The notes: generated by a model not told the origin, from the letters alone. Counted from the first letter of the stretch, positions 8,693 to 16,908 are shown. The stretch: 64,000 nucleotides of DNA from Winogradskya humida (GCF_016862215.1 NZ_BOMN01000087.1:62001-126000), one strand, 5' to 3'. A program made the numbers and translations.

Positions 8693-8817
8693 AGCGGCAG
8701 CCCGCAGCGGCTCTGCTCGCGTCGGGGCCAGCCTGCCACCTCGACAAAGGTGTTCCTGTGCGAGCGCTCGAAACCTCGGCTGTCGCTCAGCGAGCCGTTA
8801 ATGCTCAACGATGCCAT
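8689..8817 (-). CDS. Small 42-residue hypothetical protein with a near-perfect ribosome binding site
   Basis: The start at 8815-8817 is preceded by AAGGAGGTTGAC, a full Shine-Dalgarno sequence with ideal spacing. The product (MASLSINGSLSDSRGFERS...) is 42 residues, has one Cys near its end and shows no recognised domain. Its stop overlaps the start of the 92-residue gene, so it may act as a leader that couples translation, or the two may be halves of one beta-domain protein. The strong ribosome binding site argues that it is translated. Confidence 0.5.
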   Translation of the reverse strand: MASLSINGSLSDSRGFERSHRNTFVEVAGWPRREQSRCGLPL

Positions 8818-9059
8818 GTCAACCTCCTTGCGACCATGTGACCAGCGCGATAGTAATCGTGCGACCCCAGAATATCTATGCCTGAGGTAACAGATTTGGT
8901 GGGCATGTAACGACGCCACCGGCAGCCTAGAGGGCCCGGCCGGGTCGTCACGAAGGGGTCCGAAGCTGCGCGTGCCGGCGAGCGCCGGTGCGGCCGGTGA
9001 CGGCTGAGCGAGCTGATGCCCGCCTAGGGTGCAGATGCGAGCGCTTCCTTCTATCCCGT

Positions 9060-10298
9060 TCAATTCGGGAGCCGTCGCGCAAGCGGCGGAGTTGGTATCT
9101 CAGCACACGCGCTTTCCTCGGCCCTGCCAGATCTCGCCGTGGTGAAGGCGAACGGGGCCGGTCTGCCGAGGAGGTAGCCCTGTCCGTAGCCGACCTGGAG
9201 TTGCCGGAGCATCTCGTGTTCGGCGTGGGTTTCGATGCCCTCCGCGATGAGTGCCGAGCCGATCTCGGCGGCGAACGCCACCAGGGACCGGGTCAGGGCC
9301 TGCCGGATCGGGTCGGTGTCGATGCCGCGGACCAGGCCGATGTCGAGCTTGATGATGTCGGGTCGTAGTTGCAGGATGTGGCGGAAGCTGGCATAGCCCG
9401 CCCCCGCGTCGTCGATGACGATCAGCAGGCCGGCCGCGCGCAGCCGTTCGGTGACGGAGATCAGTTCCAGGTAGTCGTTGACCGGGGTGTGCTCGGTCAG
9501 TTCCACCGCGATGCGGCGGTCGGCGTACGCCAGGAGCAGATTCTGCACCCGGTCGTCGAGGACGGCCTCGGCGGAGGCGTTGACGTTCATCATGGTGTTG
9601 CCGGGGAGTTCGTCGATCCGGTCCAGGGCCCGGCGGATGGCCAGGTGCTCGAGGTCGATGCCGCGCCCGTAGCGCGTGGCTGCGGCGAACGCCTTGTCGG
9701 GGGTCGGGAACTGGGCGTGGGTGAAACGGGACAGCGCTTCGAAACCCTCGGAGGAGCCGTCCTGGAGCCGGACGATCGGCTGGAACGCCATGTGCAGGGC
9801 GTGCTCGTCGAACAGGGAGTGGACTGCGGTCTCGGTGGGGTCGGCCTGGCGGTGGGGAGTCGCCGCCGGGTCGCCGAGCCGGTCGGTGATGAGCCCGGCG
9901 ATGAAGGTGAGGAACCACGTCGAGCGTTCATCGAGGGTCGGTTCGGGATGCCGGCTGACGCAGCAGAGCATTCCGGCGACCGCGCCCGTCCGATCGTGCC
10001 AGGGCACGCCGGCGTAGGCCCCGAGGCGCAGTTCGCCGGTCACCGGCAGCTCGCGGGCCACGAGATGCCGCCTGGTGTCGGTGATGACGGCGGGGACCGC
10101 GCCGGCGAGGACCCGTACGCAATAGGAGCCGTTGAGGTCCGTGCCCCGGCCCACCTGAACGTTCATGGCCTCGGTCTCGCCGCTGGCGGCAATGATGGTC
10201 TGTTCCTCGCCGGTGAAGCGGGACAGCCAGGCGACCTCGGTCCCGAGGTGCTTCCTGGCCTCGGCCAGGAGCTGTTCGATCTCCTTCAGGGCGTCCAC
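9060..10298 (-). CDS. GAF-EAL domain cyclic-di-GMP phosphodiesterase
   Basis: In this 412-residue protein, residues 1 to about 150 form a GAF-type sensory domain (VAWLSRFTGEEQTIIAASGE, VGRGTDLNGSYCVRVL, YAGVPWHDRTGAVAGMLCCVS). The rest is an EAL domain: FEALSRF in place of the EAL-R signature, NVNASAEAV, VELTEH, IDDAGAGYASF, IIKLDIGLVRGI, AEGIET and QGYLLG. Glu, Asn, the Asp pair and Lys of the active site are all present, so c-di-GMP hydrolysis is likely. GAF-EAL proteins of this kind are often light- or redox-linked through partners. No GGDEF domain is attached. Confidence 0.87.
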   Translation of the reverse strand: MDALKEIEQLLAEARKHLGTEVAWLSRFTGEEQTIIAASGETEAMNVQVGRGTDLNGSYCVRVLAGAVPAVITDTRRHLVARELPVTGELRLGAYAGVPWHDRTGAVAGMLCCVSRHPEPTLDERSTWFLTFIAGLITDRLGDPAATPHRQADPTETAVHSLFDEHALHMAFQPIVRLQDGSSEGFEALSRFTHAQFPTPDKAFAAATRYGRGIDLEHLAIRRALDRIDELPGNTMMNVNASAEAVLDDRVQNLLLAYADRRIAVELTEHTPVNDYLELISVTERLRAAGLLIVIDDAGAGYASFRHILQLRPDIIKLDIGLVRGIDTDPIRQALTRSLVAFAAEIGSALIAEGIETHAEHEMLRQLQVGYGQGYLLGRPAPFAFTTARSGRAEESACAEIPTPPLARRLPN

Positions 10299-10450
10299 CG
10301 GCGTACCTCTCGACGTGAATGTGAGTGGCAGCCGGCCCGCTCGGATGGCTACAGCCCTGATATCGGTCGGTCAGGACGTGTCACCAGGCAAATCGCCGGT
10401 CAAAGCCCGATCGGATCGGGTTCTGCCGCGCCCGATGACAGCCGGCGCCG

Positions 10451-11023
10451 TCAGGTGCGGGGCAGGAGCGCGCGCATGGCGTCGATCTCCGCGGTCTGTT
10501 CGTTGATGACGTGCTTGGCCAGGCCGTGGACGTAGACGTTGCCGGTGGGGCCGTCGAGCAGAGAGCGGGACATGGTGATGGCGCCCTCGTGGTGTTCGAT
10601 CATCAGGCGCAGGAAGATGGCCGGGGCGTCCGCGGTGCTTGCCTGGTCGAGGCTGGTCAGTTGGGCCTCGGTCAGCATGCCGTGCCCGGGGCCGGGGCTC
10701 GGTGGCGGTGCTCCCCAGGCGGACAACCAGGCGTTCGTCTCGTCGATCTCGCGTTGCTGGTCGTGGGCGACGAAGTCGGCGATCAGGCGGATGCGCTCCG
10801 GGACCTGCGGCTTGGCGATCAGGGCGCGGCTCATCCGTACCGCCTGCTCGTGGTGGTCCACCATCATCTGCGCGAAGTGCACGTCGGCGCCGGAAGGCGC
10901 GACCACGGACGCCGAGGCCGGTTTGTTCTCAGGGGTGGCGTTGACGAACGACACTGCCAGGCCGGTGAGGGCCAGGACCAGAGCGACGGCCAGGCGGCGA
11001 AGAACCACGATCAAATTCCTCAA
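10451..11023 (-). CDS. DUF305 domain protein, exported or membrane-anchored
   Basis: This 190-residue protein starting at TTG has a hydrophobic N-terminal segment (LAVALVLALTGLAVSF) and two DUF305 repeats: VHFAQMMVDHHEQAVRMSR and IFLRLMIEHHEGAITMSR. Each repeat carries the M-x2-HH-E-A-x2-M signature of this ferritin-like family, which has been linked to metal binding, often copper. The copper amine oxidase gene lies directly upstream in the same direction (57-bp gap), so a shared copper theme is plausible but not shown. Confidence 0.85.
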   Translation of the reverse strand: MRNLIVVLRRLAVALVLALTGLAVSFVNATPENKPASASVVAPSGADVHFAQMMVDHHEQAVRMSRALIAKPQVPERIRLIADFVAHDQQREIDETNAWLSAWGAPPPSPGPGHGMLTEAQLTSLDQASTADAPAIFLRLMIEHHEGAITMSRSLLDGPTGNVYVHGLAKHVINEQTAEIDAMRALLPRT

Positions 11024-11079
11024 TGACGACGGGTACGGGGTGAGCCGGCCCGGTCATCGTCGACCGGGCCGGTGTCACG

Positions 11080-12420
11080 TCAGTCCTGCGAGGCAGACGG
11101 TTCTGCGGAGGGTTCCGCGGAGGGTTCGTTCGGGTACGGGTTGCCGTTCACGTTCTCGCGGCCGTCCGGGGCGATCGGGTTGATCGCCGTGAAGTCGCGG
11201 GGGAGGAGGTCGAAGCCCTGCCAGTGCATCGGCATCGGGCTCTGGTCCTCGTCGCGGGGGACGTGGTGGAAGCCCACGCGGACCCACATCACCGGGTCGG
11301 CGAGCTTCTGCTTGTCGCTCGCGAAGTCGATGAGCGTCTTCTTGTCCAGCGGGCACTCGGGGTCCGAGAGGTTGTCGCTGGCCCACTTCTCGCACAGGTC
11401 GGCCTGGGTGAACGTCACGTCGGGCTGCGTCTCGGGGTGGCCCTCGTAGGGGTCGTCGGCGCCGAGGCCCAGCTCGTACGAGCGCTGGTGGCCGTCCGCG
11501 TTGAGGCTCGTCTTGCTCGCCAGGCGCCACCAGCGGCGGTCCACCTTGGTGAAGTTGCCCTCCTTGGCGATCGTCTTCTTCGTGGTGGTCAGCTTGGCGG
11601 CCATGGTGCCCTGTCCGTCGAGCTTCGTGTCGAACTGCTCGACGGTCTCGCCGCCCTTGCCGCCGATGTTGAAGTCGACCCGCCAGAACGCGCTGTGGTA
11701 GTGCATGGACGCGTAGTCGCGGGCCTGCTTGCCGATCGGCCAGCCCCGGTCGGCCTCGGAATACTCGCCCGGAGCCAGGTCGCCGGTCGCGCCGAGGCGG
11801 GCCGAGATCTGGCCGGTGTCGCCCAGGCGGTACTCGGAGACGTACTCGTACCAGCCGACCTTGCTGATCGTACGCAGCACCAGGTCGTGCCCCTGCTGGG
11901 AGTAGACGGTCTCCTTCTCCTCCCCGGTCTCCGGGTCGTAGTCGTAGTCGTGCAGGCGGTTCGCCAGGCCGGCCGGCTCGGCGCTGACACAGAGCAGCCC
12001 GCGCTGCTGCGGGTCCTCACCGCCGTCGGAGCCCGTACGCACGGACCCGCCCTTGCAGTCGTCCCCGGTCAGCGTCTCCATGTCGTAGCTGCCGAAGCCG
12101 TACGAGGTGAGGTCGTTGTACTCGGTGTCGCCGGTGTCGTACGGCACGTTGAGCTGGGCGAGCCGGATCGAGTTGAGCACCTGCACGGGCTCGGGCTGAC
12201 GCTTGGTGGAGACGAAGGCGTTCGTCAGGACCAGCCCCGCCCGGTCGTTGACGCGCCAGCAGAGCTGCCAGGTCGTCCCGTTGGGCAGTGTCTCCTTGAC
12301 CATCGCCGCCGTGCCGCAGGGTGCGGGCTCGGGGGCCGCCAGCGCTGGGGCCGGTGCTGCGAGACCCAGGGCTGCCGCGGCCAGGATCGCGGCGGCGCCG
12401 GCACTCTTCCGGTACGTCAT
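11080..12420 (-). CDS. Compact secreted copper amine oxidase-like protein
   Basis: The 446-residue protein has a signal peptide (ILAAAALGLAAPAPALA) and only the C-terminal catalytic domain of copper amine oxidases; canonical members are about 650 residues with extra N-terminal domains. Copper ligands are visible: MHYHSAFWRVDF gives the H-x-H pair (240 and 242) and VRVGFHHVPRDED the third His (385/386). The quinone-cofactor region reads TISKVGWYEYV, where the family normally has T-x-x-N-Y-D/E-Y, so the precursor Tyr (191) is present but the preceding Asn is Trp and the Thr is Lys. The start chosen is the ATG at 12420, which begins a clear signal peptide. The tail has PSAEPSAEPSAS repeats. Confidence 0.8.
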   Translation of the reverse strand: MTYRKSAGAAAILAAAALGLAAPAPALAAPEPAPCGTAAMVKETLPNGTTWQLCWRVNDRAGLVLTNAFVSTKRQPEPVQVLNSIRLAQLNVPYDTGDTEYNDLTSYGFGSYDMETLTGDDCKGGSVRTGSDGGEDPQQRGLLCVSAEPAGLANRLHDYDYDPETGEEKETVYSQQGHDLVLRTISKVGWYEYVSEYRLGDTGQISARLGATGDLAPGEYSEADRGWPIGKQARDYASMHYHSAFWRVDFNIGGKGGETVEQFDTKLDGQGTMAAKLTTTKKTIAKEGNFTKVDRRWWRLASKTSLNADGHQRSYELGLGADDPYEGHPETQPDVTFTQADLCEKWASDNLSDPECPLDKKTLIDFASDKQKLADPVMWVRVGFHHVPRDEDQSPMPMHWQGFDLLPRDFTAINPIAPDGRENVNGNPYPNEPSAEPSAEPSASQD

Positions 12421-12437
12421 GCTGCCGGGATCCCCGT

Positions 12438-13160
12438 TCACGTGAGGCGGGCGACCGTGCGCCCGGACAGGTCGATGATCAGGTCGTTCACGCTGATGAA
12501 GCGCCCGTCGGCGGTCTCCACGATGAGCTGCACGCACCGCTTCGCCCCGCACTGGCGCGCACCCTTGTCGGCCGGCCTGGCGGTGTAGATGTGAGCGGTG
12601 ACGGTGAGCCCCTCCTTGCCGGCGAGCTCCTTGCCCGCGGCCTTGCGGTAGGCAGCCTTGAACTCGGCACCCAGCGGGTCGGCCAGCAGCAGGTCGAACG
12701 CCACGGACGCCTCCTGCTTCGAGGCCGGCGGCTGCATCCCCGCGGCGGAGAAGGACCTGGCGAGCTTGCCCGTCTCCAGATCGACGACCTGCTTGATCAG
12801 CTTGTCGGTCTTGTAGTCGTAGTAGTACAACTCGGCCTGCCGGCCGGTGTCCTCGTCAAGATCGGCCATCAGATACTCCGGCCCGGCCTTGCCTGCCGCG
12901 TCACGGGCACCCGACGCGAGCTGCGGGGTGACGGCAGCGGCGCGGGCCTTGTCGACCTCGGTACTGGTCAGCGCATCGCTCCCGGCCCCGGCGGCCGGCT
13001 CGGGCCCGGCACTCGGGTCGGACACCCGCGGCAGCGTCAGCGGCGGACTCGACGGCGTACCCGGCGACGCGTTCGCCTGCCACGACGCCACCCCGAAGGC
13101 GGCCACCGCGGTGACGCTCGCGATGCCGAGCCCCCACCCCCACTGTCTCAAATTGCGCAC
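12438..13160 (-). CDS. Secreted partner protein of the copper amine oxidase, unknown family
   Basis: This 240-residue exported protein begins at a GTG (13158-13160) with GGGAGG upstream. The hydrophobic segment LGIASVTAVAAFGVASW is the signal sequence, and a Pro/Ser-rich linker follows. The mature part contains AELYYYDYKTDKLIKQVVDLETGKL and VQLIVETADGRFISVNDLIIDLSGRTVARL, an alternating pattern like a PepSY/cystatin-type fold. The gap to the amine oxidase is 17 bases, so the genes form an operon and the protein may be a chaperone or accessory factor. A longer frame exists upstream but it runs through a 14-bp repeat and is unlikely to be used. Confidence 0.7.
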   Translation of the reverse strand: MRNLRQWGWGLGIASVTAVAAFGVASWQANASPGTPSSPPLTLPRVSDPSAGPEPAAGAGSDALTSTEVDKARAAAVTPQLASGARDAAGKAGPEYLMADLDEDTGRQAELYYYDYKTDKLIKQVVDLETGKLARSFSAAGMQPPASKQEASVAFDLLLADPLGAEFKAAYRKAAGKELAGKEGLTVTAHIYTARPADKGARQCGAKRCVQLIVETADGRFISVNDLIIDLSGRTVARLT

Positions 13161-13262
13161 TGTCGACTTTCCTCCCTGCTCGGCGGTCCGCCGTGGACCT
13201 TGCCGACCAGGGTGTGAGATAGGCGTAAATTGATGTCTTTCTAGTAACGGTGATCGATGCCC

Positions 13263-13360
13263 CAGATCGGGTTGCCCAGATCGGGTTGCCCAGATCGGGT
13301 TGCCCAGATCGGGTCGTCCGGATCGGGTTGCCCGGATCGGGTTGCCCGGATCGGTCGGTC
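13263..13360. repeat. Seven tandem copies of a 14-bp repeat
   Basis: The unit is CAGATCGGGTTGCC. Copies 1-3 are identical, copy 4 ends GTCGTC-like, copies 5-6 start CGG instead of CAG, and copy 7 is degenerate. Because 14 is not a multiple of three, the array keeps several frames open and produces spurious long ORFs. It lies 103 bp upstream of the start of the amine-oxidase operon and at the broken end of an Hsp20 relic. A GGGCC pentamer array (13388-13414) adjoins it. Confidence 0.9.
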
Positions 13361-13409
13361 GCAAGTCGGTGTCGTCGGACGCGTTGCGGCCGGGCCGGGC
13401 CGGGCCGGG

Positions 13410-13521
13410 CCGGGAGCGGCGGCATCCCTGCCGGCTGCGACCACGTCCCGGGGCCGGCAGCACCGAGCAGGTGCTGGGCGAGCCGGTTGGCCTCGGTGAA
13501 AGGTTCGCTGCGCATCACCAT
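13410..13521 (-). pseudogene. N-terminal remnant of an Hsp20-family small heat shock protein
   Basis: From the ATG at 13519-13521, which has GGGGGGAG upstream, the frame reads MVMRSEPFTEANRLAQHLL, then GTWSQPAGMPPLPA. This matches the N-terminal 35-40 residues of actinobacterial Hsp20 proteins (MLMRTDPF-x-E-x-DRL-x-Q...PAxMP...). The alpha-crystallin domain that should follow is absent; the frame runs into the GGGCC and 14-bp repeats. I infer a deletion of the rest of the gene, with repeats at the junction. Recognition rests on a short segment. Confidence 0.5.
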
Positions 13522-13652
13522 GACTCCATCTCCCCCCTCTGTGGTGCCATCGGGAAGATCGGAGGCGTGACGCCACCGACACGGGGTACCGGTCAGCGGT
13601 GGACGACGGGGCGGATGTCGGCAGCCGGCAGTGGGAACGGACCGTCGCGGTG

Positions 13653-13835
13653 ATGCTATCGACGGTTGAACAGCTGCGGCTGACCGCGCAGATCCTCGGA
13701 ACCGCTGCGGCGGCGGCACCGAACCCGGAGACGGCGGCGCGGCTGCAAGCCCTGGCGGACGACGTGTCAGCGCAGGTGGAGGACATCCAGCGGCGCGCGG
13801 ACCACTTGACGGGCGGCGATTGCGGCGGCTCGTGA
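13653..13835 (+). CDS. Small helical hypothetical protein
   Basis: This 60-residue product (MLSTVEQLRLTAQILGTAA...) is predicted to be helical, with a heptad-like pattern through LQALADDVSAQVEDIQRRA. Codon third positions are strongly G/C, as in real genes here. An in-frame GTG at 13599 would add 18 less convincing residues. There is no recognised family and no clear ribosome binding site. The gene may be genuine or a remnant. Confidence 0.35.
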   Translation: MLSTVEQLRLTAQILGTAAAAAPNPETAARLQALADDVSAQVEDIQRRADHLTGGDCGGS

Positions 13836-13953
13836 CCGCCCGCAGGGAAAGGCCAGGCACGCCCGGCAGGCCCGGTGGTGCGCCCGGCAGGCCCGGCATG
13901 TCGTGTCGGCCGGGTGGAATGGCCAGCGAGCATATGGCCGGGACGCAGAACGA

Positions 13954-13984
13954 GGGCCCCGGCGCTGTCGAAGCGCCGGGGCCC
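13954..13984. terminator. Strong 13-bp-stem hairpin, probable bidirectional terminator
   Basis: GGGCCCCGGCGCT (13954-13966) pairs perfectly with AGCGCCGGGGCCC (13972-13984) around a GTCGA loop. There is no U-tract, as is common for actinobacterial terminators. It lies downstream of the small plus-strand gene at 13653. Confidence 0.6.
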
Positions 13985-14516
13985 AAGGGTTACGGGACTA
14001 GATACACCATCTACCGACAGAAGCGTCGGATTGTCGTTTCCACACCAGCCCTGTGTAAGGGTTTCGGATGTGAGGACCGCATAAGCGTGACCGGAGACCA
14101 CCTCTCGTTCGATGGAAACTGCGGTGTCCGCGCCCAACCCCGAAGTGCGGTTGGTGGCGGGCGATCCAACGGTGCAGGACCCTCCCTTTCCTCTGACTTC
14201 CTTTTCCTTCGTGCTGTCCGCCGGTGTCGGAACCCCACGCGACTTCATGGCTCCGGACACGTGCGACGAACTACTCCTGCTTGCGGCGGGGCCCTGAAAC
14301 ACCTTCGGCCACGCCACCTGGATCATCCGGGGATCGTGAAATCCCGACCTCCGGGGTGTTTCCGAACTTCCTTGCCAACTACCACATCTGGCACGTCAAA
14401 CTTCGCCGTGCCTGAGCCGGGGCGTTGTCGGTCCGGCTCCTTCGCCCTGGTGGGCGGTGCTCGTCTGCGTCTTTATTACTTCTTCGTTCGACAGGAAGAA
14501 CGTTAACCCATGTCCG
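13985..14516. other. Gap without a convincing gene; structured sequence
   Basis: Right after the terminator-like hairpin, two more short hairpins abut each other: TAGAT/ATCTA (13999-14013) and CCGAC/GTCGG (14014-14029). The remainder has mixed codon bias in all frames. One short plus-strand frame (14112-14297, MSS-free, 61 codons) is open but has no ribosome binding site and no recognisable product. The stretch could encode a small RNA or be gene debris; I cannot assign it. Confidence 0.4.
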
Positions 14517-14552
14517 CCAGAAAATCTAGTCCGCAACGCGGAGATTTTCTGG
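14517..14552. terminator. Long imperfect hairpin, probable terminator
   Basis: CCAGAAAATC (14517-14526) pairs with GATTTTCTGG (14543-14552), and inside it TCCGC pairs with GCGGA around AAC, leaving a three-base bulge. The A/T-rich outer stem supplies U residues on both strands. It sits 33 bases after the stop of the minus-strand gene 14585-14857, for which it is a likely terminator. Confidence 0.6.
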
Positions 14553-14584
14553 GTGCCGGATCTGAAGGCCGAGGAACAGGGGCT

Positions 14585-14857
14585 TCAGGCCGGGGTCTGG
14601 CGTCGATGATCGGAAGCGGCCACCTCGTCCGTGCTGCTGACGGCCCAGAGTTCTGTGCGGGGGTCGTAGAGAATGATGCTGCCGTCGTTCAGCACGATCC
14701 GGTCGTGGTAACTGTCCGGGTCGGCGGCGGTGGTGGCCTCCTGGTCGAGTTCCGCGAGGGCCGGGATGATGTCCGCGAGAAGGATCGGCATCGTCATGGA
14801 CGGCTCGGCGAAAGCGCGGTTCAGAGTGTCGGCGACGTCGTGGGCGGTGGCGGTCAT
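14585..14857 (-). CDS. Hypothetical protein (90 aa)
   Basis: A soluble 90-residue protein starting at the ATG at 14857, which has AAGGA five bases upstream. The first part is helical (AHDVADTLNRAFAE, ILLADIIPALAELDQE) and the second contains short strands (HDRIVLNDGSIILYDPRTELWAV). The latter resembles a small beta-hairpin domain, but I do not recognise a family. It lies downstream of the GNAT-ending operon but separated by about 120 bases. Confidence 0.55.
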   Translation of the reverse strand: MTATAHDVADTLNRAFAEPSMTMPILLADIIPALAELDQEATTAADPDSYHDRIVLNDGSIILYDPRTELWAVSSTDEVAASDHRRQTPA

Positions 14858-14975
14858 CGTGATCCTTCGTTGTTCGCTCATGGGGCCGTAGCCGGTCTGC
14901 TGGCAACTCTGCCCGCGATGGGTCGCACCCATGCGTGGTGAGAGCCTTCGACCTGTCAACGACGCCACCACGCTG

Positions 14976-15716
14976 TCAGCGGGAGGACCACCAGGTGGAT
15001 GAGGTCGTGGCGGTGAAGCCCAGCGACTCGTACAGGGGACGGCCCAGCCGGGAAGCGGTGAGCGTGACCGGCAGGTGTGCCAGCGGGGCCAGGGAGCCGA
15101 GCATGATCGCGCGGCCCACGCCACGCGAGCGGTGGGCGGCGGGGGTGGCGACCCAGTAGTGGCTGCCGAAGCCTTCCGCTGTCACGGTGACGCAGGCTCC
15201 GGCGGGGGTGCCGTCGAGGTATGCCAGGAACACGTCCACGCCCGGCCGGCCGAGCAGCGGCATCGGGAAGAATTCGCCGGCGCGGTACGGCTCGAATCGC
15301 GTCAGGTCGAAACCGTCGAGCACGACACGTTCGGCGGCGTGCAGAGCGGGCTCGTCGCGTACACGGATGATCGGCATTGCTGGGGTGGGGGTGGCGCCGG
15401 GGGTGCGCAGCATGATCGGCATCTGCCAGCTGCGGAGGCCGAGGTGGCCGAGATCGGTGGCGCTGAACGGGTCCTCGGCATTGACAGGGCCCGGGGCCTC
15501 GCGGGTCAGGGTGGCGATCTCGGCCAGGTCCGGTGCGCCGAGGACCGGTTCCTGGATCAGGATGCGCAGGCCCGCGCGCTGGTCACCGGCGACGGCGAGG
15601 AAGCCCGGGCGATGGATCAGCGGGTGGCCGCGGGCCAGGCCGGTCGCCGTCCAGAACGCGGCGGAGTTGCGGGCCTGGCGCCGTGCGGCCTCGGCGGGGG
15701 ACAGGGGCATGGTCAC
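14976..15716 (-). CDS. GNAT family N-acetyltransferase
   Basis: In this 246-residue protein the C-terminal half shows the GNAT motif A as YWVATPAAHRSRGVGRAIMLGSL and motif B as LGRPLYESLGFTATTSSTWW. The N-terminal half resembles the extra lobe of two-domain GNATs. Its GTG start overlaps the stop of the upstream isocitrate-lyase-like gene (GTGA, 15713-15716), indicating translational coupling. It is the last gene of a three-gene operon divergent from a MocR regulator, so its substrate may be linked to an amine or amino compound, but this is inference. Confidence 0.8.
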   Translation of the reverse strand: MTMPLSPAEAARRQARNSAAFWTATGLARGHPLIHRPGFLAVAGDQRAGLRILIQEPVLGAPDLAEIATLTREAPGPVNAEDPFSATDLGHLGLRSWQMPIMLRTPGATPTPAMPIIRVRDEPALHAAERVVLDGFDLTRFEPYRAGEFFPMPLLGRPGVDVFLAYLDGTPAGACVTVTAEGFGSHYWVATPAAHRSRGVGRAIMLGSLAPLAHLPVTLTASRLGRPLYESLGFTATTSSTWWSSR

Positions 15717-16450
15717 CTTTCGATCGCGCCGATCAGCTCGGCGAGGTGCGCGCCGGTGGCGTCGTAGAGGGACGGGCCGAAACTGACGCGGGCGACGCCG
15801 AGCCGGGCCAGCTCCGCCACCGTGCGTCCGCGGCCGGCGAGGATGTTGACCGGCACGTCGATGGCCGCGATCAGGTCGGTGATGTCCCGCTCGTCGTTCA
15901 TCAGGATCGGGTACACACAGTCGGCTCCGGCCTCGTGGTAGCGGCGCGCTCGCCGGATGGTCTCGGCCAGGCGGGCCGCGGGCTCACCGGTCCCGGCGAG
16001 GTAGGTGTCGATGCGGGCATTGATCACAAGATCGACCCTCGAGGTACGGGCGGCAGCGCGCACATCCGCCAGAAAGCTCGACTGACGGTCCGCGTCGAGC
16101 AAGGTGCCCGTACGCGGATCGGAGTCCTCCAGATTGCACCCCGCGGCACCGGTGGCGATGAGACGCTCGACCAGCTCCACGGGGGCCAGCCCGTAGCCGC
16201 GCTCCACATCGGCCGTCACAGGCACGTCGACCGCCGCGACGATGCGAGCCGTCGCGGCGAACATCTCGCCGGGCGGGGTGTCCTCCCCGTCCCGGTAGCC
16301 GAGGCTGCCGGCCACCGCGGCGCTGCTGGTGGCGACCGCGGGCAACCCGGCCGCCGCGACGAGCCGCGCCGACCGGGCGTCCCAGGCGTTGGGCAGAACC
16401 AGCGGAACACCCGGCCGGTGCAGGTCCCGCAGCTCGGCGACCTTCGTCAC
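15713..16450 (-). CDS. Isocitrate lyase / PEP mutase superfamily protein
   Basis: This 245-residue TIM-barrel protein has VLPNAWDARSARLVAAAG, ATSSAAVAGSLGYRDGE, VTADVERGYGL (metal-binding region), GCNLEDSD and INARIDTYL, which together identify the isocitrate lyase/phosphoenolpyruvate mutase superfamily. The subfamily here lacks the KKCGH loop of true isocitrate lyase, and such members are usually oxaloacetate decarboxylase- or 2-methylisocitrate-lyase-like. The GTG start overlaps the stop of the AhpD-like gene, so the two are coupled. Confidence 0.85.
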   Translation of the reverse strand: MTKVAELRDLHRPGVPLVLPNAWDARSARLVAAAGLPAVATSSAAVAGSLGYRDGEDTPPGEMFAATARIVAAVDVPVTADVERGYGLAPVELVERLIATGAAGCNLEDSDPRTGTLLDADRQSSFLADVRAAARTSRVDLVINARIDTYLAGTGEPAARLAETIRRARRYHEAGADCVYPILMNDERDITDLIAAIDVPVNILAGRGRTVAELARLGVARVSFGPSLYDATGAHLAELIGAIER

Positions 16451-16908
16451 GAAAGGGGCCAGGGGCGGGCGGTGGCGCCGAGCATGTTCCACGCGTTGAT
16501 GACGGTGATCGACCAGATGAGCTCGGCCAGTTCCACGTCGGTGAACTGCGCGGCCGCCCGGGCGATCGTGTCGTCGCCGACCGGGGCCTCGCTGAGCCGG
16601 GTCATCGCCTCGGTGAGTTCCAGGGCGGCCCGCTCGCGGGCGGTGAAGAACGGTGCCTCCCGCCAGACGGGCAACGCGAACAACCGGCGCGGGTCGTCGC
16701 CGCCCCCGGTCGCGTCCCGGGTGTGGGTGTCGACGCAGTAGACGCAGCCGTTGATCTGCGAGGCGCGGGTCCGGACGAGTTCCAGCAGCCCGGTCTCCAG
16801 CCGGGTGTCCCGCGCCGCGGCGTCGAGAGCGTTCATGGCTTTGTCGATGTGCGGGGCGAGGTCGCCGACGGCGACGCGGATCGGGATTTCCTTGATCACG
16901 AGGGACAT
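16447..16908 (-). CDS. Carboxymuconolactone decarboxylase / AhpD-like protein
   Basis: This 153-residue all-helical protein has the redox motif INGCVYCVDTHTRDA, the C-x-x-C-x3-H signature of AhpD-type peroxidase partners in the CMD family. The ATG at 16908 is preferred; the frame is open further upstream but that part lies in the divergent MocR gene. It is the first gene of a three-gene operon (AhpD, isocitrate-lyase-like, GNAT). The divergent MocR gene starts 47 bases away. Confidence 0.85.
   Translation of the reverse strand: MSLVIKEIPIRVAVGDLAPHIDKAMNALDAAARDTRLETGLLELVRTRASQINGCVYCVDTHTRDATGGGDDPRRLFALPVWREAPFFTARERAALELTEAMTRLSEAPVGDDTIARAAAQFTDVELAELIWSITVINAWNMLGATARPWPLS

Noticed and set aside
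13263..13360. Tandem array considered as CRISPR
   Set aside because: Units are contiguous with no spacers and are only 14 bp.
14112..14297. 61-codon plus-strand frame in the gap
   Set aside because: No ribosome binding site, mixed codon bias and no recognisable product; mentioned only in the gap description.
12901..14326. Long minus-strand frames through the 14-bp repeat region
   Set aside because: They are held open by the repeat, whose 14-bp period rotates the frame; only the first 37 codons after 13521 resemble a protein.
15713..16450. True isocitrate lyase of the glyoxylate shunt
   Set aside because: Too short (245 residues) and lacks the KKCGH catalytic loop.
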